Source of the DNA: CAZEXD01 sp964516865
GTDB taxonomy: Bacteria; Patescibacteriota; Minisyncoccia; Minisyncoccales; Staskawiczbacteraceae
Assembly (NCBI GenBank): GCA_964516865.1
Contig: CAZEXD010000030.1
Coordinates: forward strand, 1 to 6,675
Reading direction: 5' to 3'
DNA: 6,675 nucleotides
Translations under genes and position numbers: made by a program
In this document: positions 5,445 through 6,675 of the stretch, one piece after another
Numbering within the stretch: position 1 is the stretch's first letter
Layout of the letters: every line of letters starts with the position of its first letter
Notes under the pieces: generated by a model
Databases searched by the model: none
What the model saw: only the letters and a program-made list of their open reading frames with translations
Told to the model about the DNA's origin: nothing

Positions 5445-6467
5445 TTACTGCCCTCCCTTCCTAAAAACTTTAAGTCTCGGGAAAGAGATTTTCATCGCTT
5501 CACGAACTTCCATCAGCGTCTCCCCAGCAACTGATCGAGCTCGCTTAGTGCCAGTAGCAAGAATGTCCCAAACAAGATCTGGTTGCGACGCATAGTATTG
5601 TCGCCGTTTCCGAATTTCAGCAAGATGCTCGTTAAGTTTTCCGGCAAGTTGAGCCTTACATTCCTTGCATCCCCTGGCTGCGGTTTCGCATTCTTGGCGA
5701 ACCGACAACGTATCAGTCGGAGCGAAAATTGACCAGTACTTGAACGCAAAACATTCATCTGGATGGCCGGGATCTTTACGATATGCTCGTCTGTAATCCG
5801 TGACCATGTTAAGAATACGGCGTTCTGTTTCTTCCGGTGAATGAGCAAATGCTATGAAGTTATCGAGACTCTTGCTCATCTTATTCACTCCATCCGTACC
5901 GATCAGTACCGGCACTTCGCCTACCAAAGGTTTTGGAAGTGGGAATACTTCCTTGCCGAAAGCCCGGTTGAATGAACGAGCAATTTCTCGCGCCTGCTCA
6001 ATGTGAGGCAGTTGATCTTGACCAACTGGTACCAGGTCGGCTTTAAACGCGAGAATATCAGCAGCTTGCGAAATTGGATATCCTAGGAATCCATAACTCA
6101 TGTTTTTGACTCCGTAGGCTTTTGCTTCATCTTTGACTGTTGGATTGCGTTGAAGGCGTGGAAGCGTGACCAAAAACGAGAAATACATCGTCAATTCGGC
6201 AAGCTCCGGCACTTGCGACTGCACAAAGAAAGTGTTTTCCGGCTTGAGACCGACACTGAGATAGTCGCACATTACCTCGAAAACATTACTTTCAATAGAG
6301 ATGTAGTTTTCAAGATGATCAGTGAGTACCTGAAGATCGGCAATAATGAAGAAACAGTCATATTCGTCTTGGAGACGAACACGGTTTTGCAATGTACCGA
6401 CATAGTGCCCAAGATGCAATTGACCAGTTGGTCTATCACCCGTTAAGATTCGTTTCTTGCGTTGCAT
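5445..6467 (-). CDS. trpS: Tryptophan--tRNA ligase
   Basis: This enzyme charges tRNA-Trp with tryptophan using ATP in the cytosol. At 340 aa it is a normal-length bacterial TrpRS. The HIGH-type motif is HLGH (18-21) within GDRPTGQLHLGHYVG, KMSKS is intact at 196-200, and the amino-acid pocket region AADILAFKADLVPVGQDQ (135-152) is conserved. Cysteines 239, 260, 267 and 270 form C-x20-C-x6-C-x2-C, close to the [4Fe-4S]-binding pattern known from Thermotoga TrpRS (C-x22-C-x6-C-x2-C, from memory), so an iron-sulphur cluster in the C-terminal domain is likely. AAAGGAG lies nine bases before the ATG. It is the first gene of a three-gene minus-strand operon and overlaps the Shine-Dalgarno of the next. 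I see no T-box leader. Codon use and GC content differ from the plus-strand operon. It may be the housekeeping enzyme or a second, pathway-dedicated or resistance copy; the window alone cannot decide. Confidence 0.95.
   Translation of the reverse strand: MQRKKRILTGDRPTGQLHLGHYVGTLQNRVRLQDEYDCFFIIADLQVLTDHLENYISIESNVFEVMCDYLSVGLKPENTFFVQSQVPELAELTMYFSFLVTLPRLQRNPTVKDEAKAYGVKNMSYGFLGYPISQAADILAFKADLVPVGQDQLPHIEQAREIARSFNRAFGKEVFPLPKPLVGEVPVLIGTDGVNKMSKSLDNFIAFAHSPEETERRILNMVTDYRRAYRKDPGHPDECFAFKYWSIFAPTDTLSVRQECETAARGCKECKAQLAGKLNEHLAEIRKRRQYYASQPDLVWDILATGTKRARSVAGETLMEVREAMKISFPRLKVFRKGGQ
5451..5456 (-). promoter_or_regulatory. Ribosome binding site inside the end of trpS
   Basis: GGAGGG on the minus strand, within the last codons of trpS, lies seven bases before the ATG at 5443. 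Stop and start are separated by a single base, so ribosomes finishing trpS can reinitiate on the downstream gene. That favours matched production of the two proteins. Confidence 0.8.
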
Positions 6468-6476
6468 GATCTTTTC

Positions 6477-6483
6477 TCCTTTC
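6477..6483 (-). promoter_or_regulatory. Ribosome binding site of trpS
   Basis: AAAGGAG lies nine bases before the ATG at 6467 and supports this start. The protein also begins at the usual position, a few residues before the first strand and HLGH motif of TrpRS. Confidence 0.8.
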
Positions 6484-6508
6484 TGTTTGTTAAGGTGCTA
6501 TTTCTAAC

Positions 6509-6523
6509 AGGAAACCACTTCCT
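6509..6523 (-). promoter_or_regulatory. Small leader hairpin upstream of trpS
   Basis: AGGAA and TTCCT form a five-base-pair stem around a five-base loop in the short untranslated leader between the promoter and trpS. No T-box sequence or tryptophan-rich leader peptide is evident, so regulation by charged tRNA is not supported. The hairpin is short enough to be chance. Confidence 0.3.
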
Positions 6524-6536
6524 ATCAATATACAGA

Positions 6537-6563
6537 TTTATATCTTTTTGCTTATTTTGTCAA
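6537..6563 (-). promoter_or_regulatory. Sigma70-like promoter of the trpS operon
   Basis: On the minus strand a perfect TTGACA (6558-6563) precedes TATAAA (6537-6542) by 15 bases. TAAATC two bases further on gives a 17-base spacer as an alternative -10. Transcription would start about 60 bases before trpS. The sequence around it is AT-rich, but the exact -35 consensus and the position directly upstream of the operon make this the best promoter in the window. Confidence 0.55.
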
Positions 6564-6637
6564 TCTTTTGTGTATTTATTTTTATATTGAAGAATTTTAT
6601 TCGTTTTGATAAGATAAAAACAAATTCAGGCGGCGGC

Positions 6638-6652
6638 GCCAGCTTCGTTGGC
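6638..6652. repeat. Short GC hairpin at the right end
   Basis: GCCAGC (6638-6643) pairs with GTTGGC (6647-6652), with one G-T wobble, around a three-base loop. It follows a GGCGGCGGC run and directly abuts the terminal repeat arm. The block is abruptly GC-rich after about 150 bases of AT-rich spacer, so it probably belongs to the same repeat unit. Confidence 0.5.
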
Positions 6653-6675
6653 ACGAAAAATTGCGGTGGGGAAAA
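6653..6675. repeat. Right arm of 23-bp window-terminal inverted repeat
   Basis: This is the reverse complement of 8-30 with two mismatches; ACGAAAAATTGCGG (6653-6666) is the perfect core. Inverted copies at both extremes either bound an element spanning the whole window or, more simply, are two copies of a dispersed repeat at which an assembly broke. Confidence 0.75.

Noticed and set aside
6150..6446. Plus-strand frame of 98 codons inside trpS
   Set aside because: It lies wholly antisense to a strongly supported trpS, has no ribosome binding site and no recognisable motif.
6468..6560. T-box or tryptophan attenuator upstream of trpS
   Set aside because: No T-box core sequence, no Trp-rich leader peptide and no terminator/antiterminator pair are visible in the short leader.

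Overview
The window looks like a short piece of a bacterial genome from an AT-rich, gene-dense lineage. Patescibacteria/CPR (Parcubacteria-like) is my best guess. This rests on the very AT-rich plus-strand genes without Shine-Dalgarno sites, the small divergent proteins, and the GC-rich repeat fragments at both ends. No rRNA or other phylogenetic marker fixes the lineage, so this is inference.

Layout: (1) Positions 1-269 hold no convincing gene. They contain repeat fragments: one arm of a 23-bp near-perfect inverted repeat shared with the extreme right end of the window, a 12-bp perfect inverted repeat (33-44 / 122-133), and a GC-rich island to about 211. (2) Positions 270-3079 are a tightly packed plus-strand operon, roughly 30% GC by eye. 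It encodes a two-domain PEP-synthase-like protein (ATP-binding domain plus swivelling phospho-histidine domain, no pyruvate domain) that begins with half of a MerR-type helix-turn-helix; an alpha/beta hydrolase; and a divergent SAM hydroxide adenosyltransferase (DUF62/chlorinase-fluorinase family) split by a frameshift at about 2503. (3) A bidirectional terminator at 3112-3148 separates convergent operons. (4) Positions 3188-6467 on the minus strand are a second operon, roughly 45% GC with strong Shine-Dalgarno sites. In transcription order it encodes tryptophanyl-tRNA synthetase (trpS), an unrecognised 260-aa protein resembling a class I aminoacyl-tRNA-synthetase Rossmann domain without its signature motifs, and a B12-binding-domain radical SAM enzyme. 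A sigma70-like promoter sits at 6537-6563. (5) Positions 6564-6675 are AT-rich spacer ending in the right-hand repeat arm.

The most interesting part is the minus-strand operon: a complete TrpRS with a C-x20-C-x6-C-x2-C iron-sulphur motif, translationally coupled to a synthetase-like pseudoenzyme and followed by a cobalamin-type radical SAM enzyme. That combination suggests a tryptophan- or tRNA-linked modification or natural-product pathway. It differs in base composition and translation signals from the neighbouring plus-strand operon, which suggests separate origins. The plus-strand operon has no obvious pathway; its members suggest a small-molecule phosphoryl-transfer, hydrolase and SAM-related module whose last gene is decaying or mis-sequenced.
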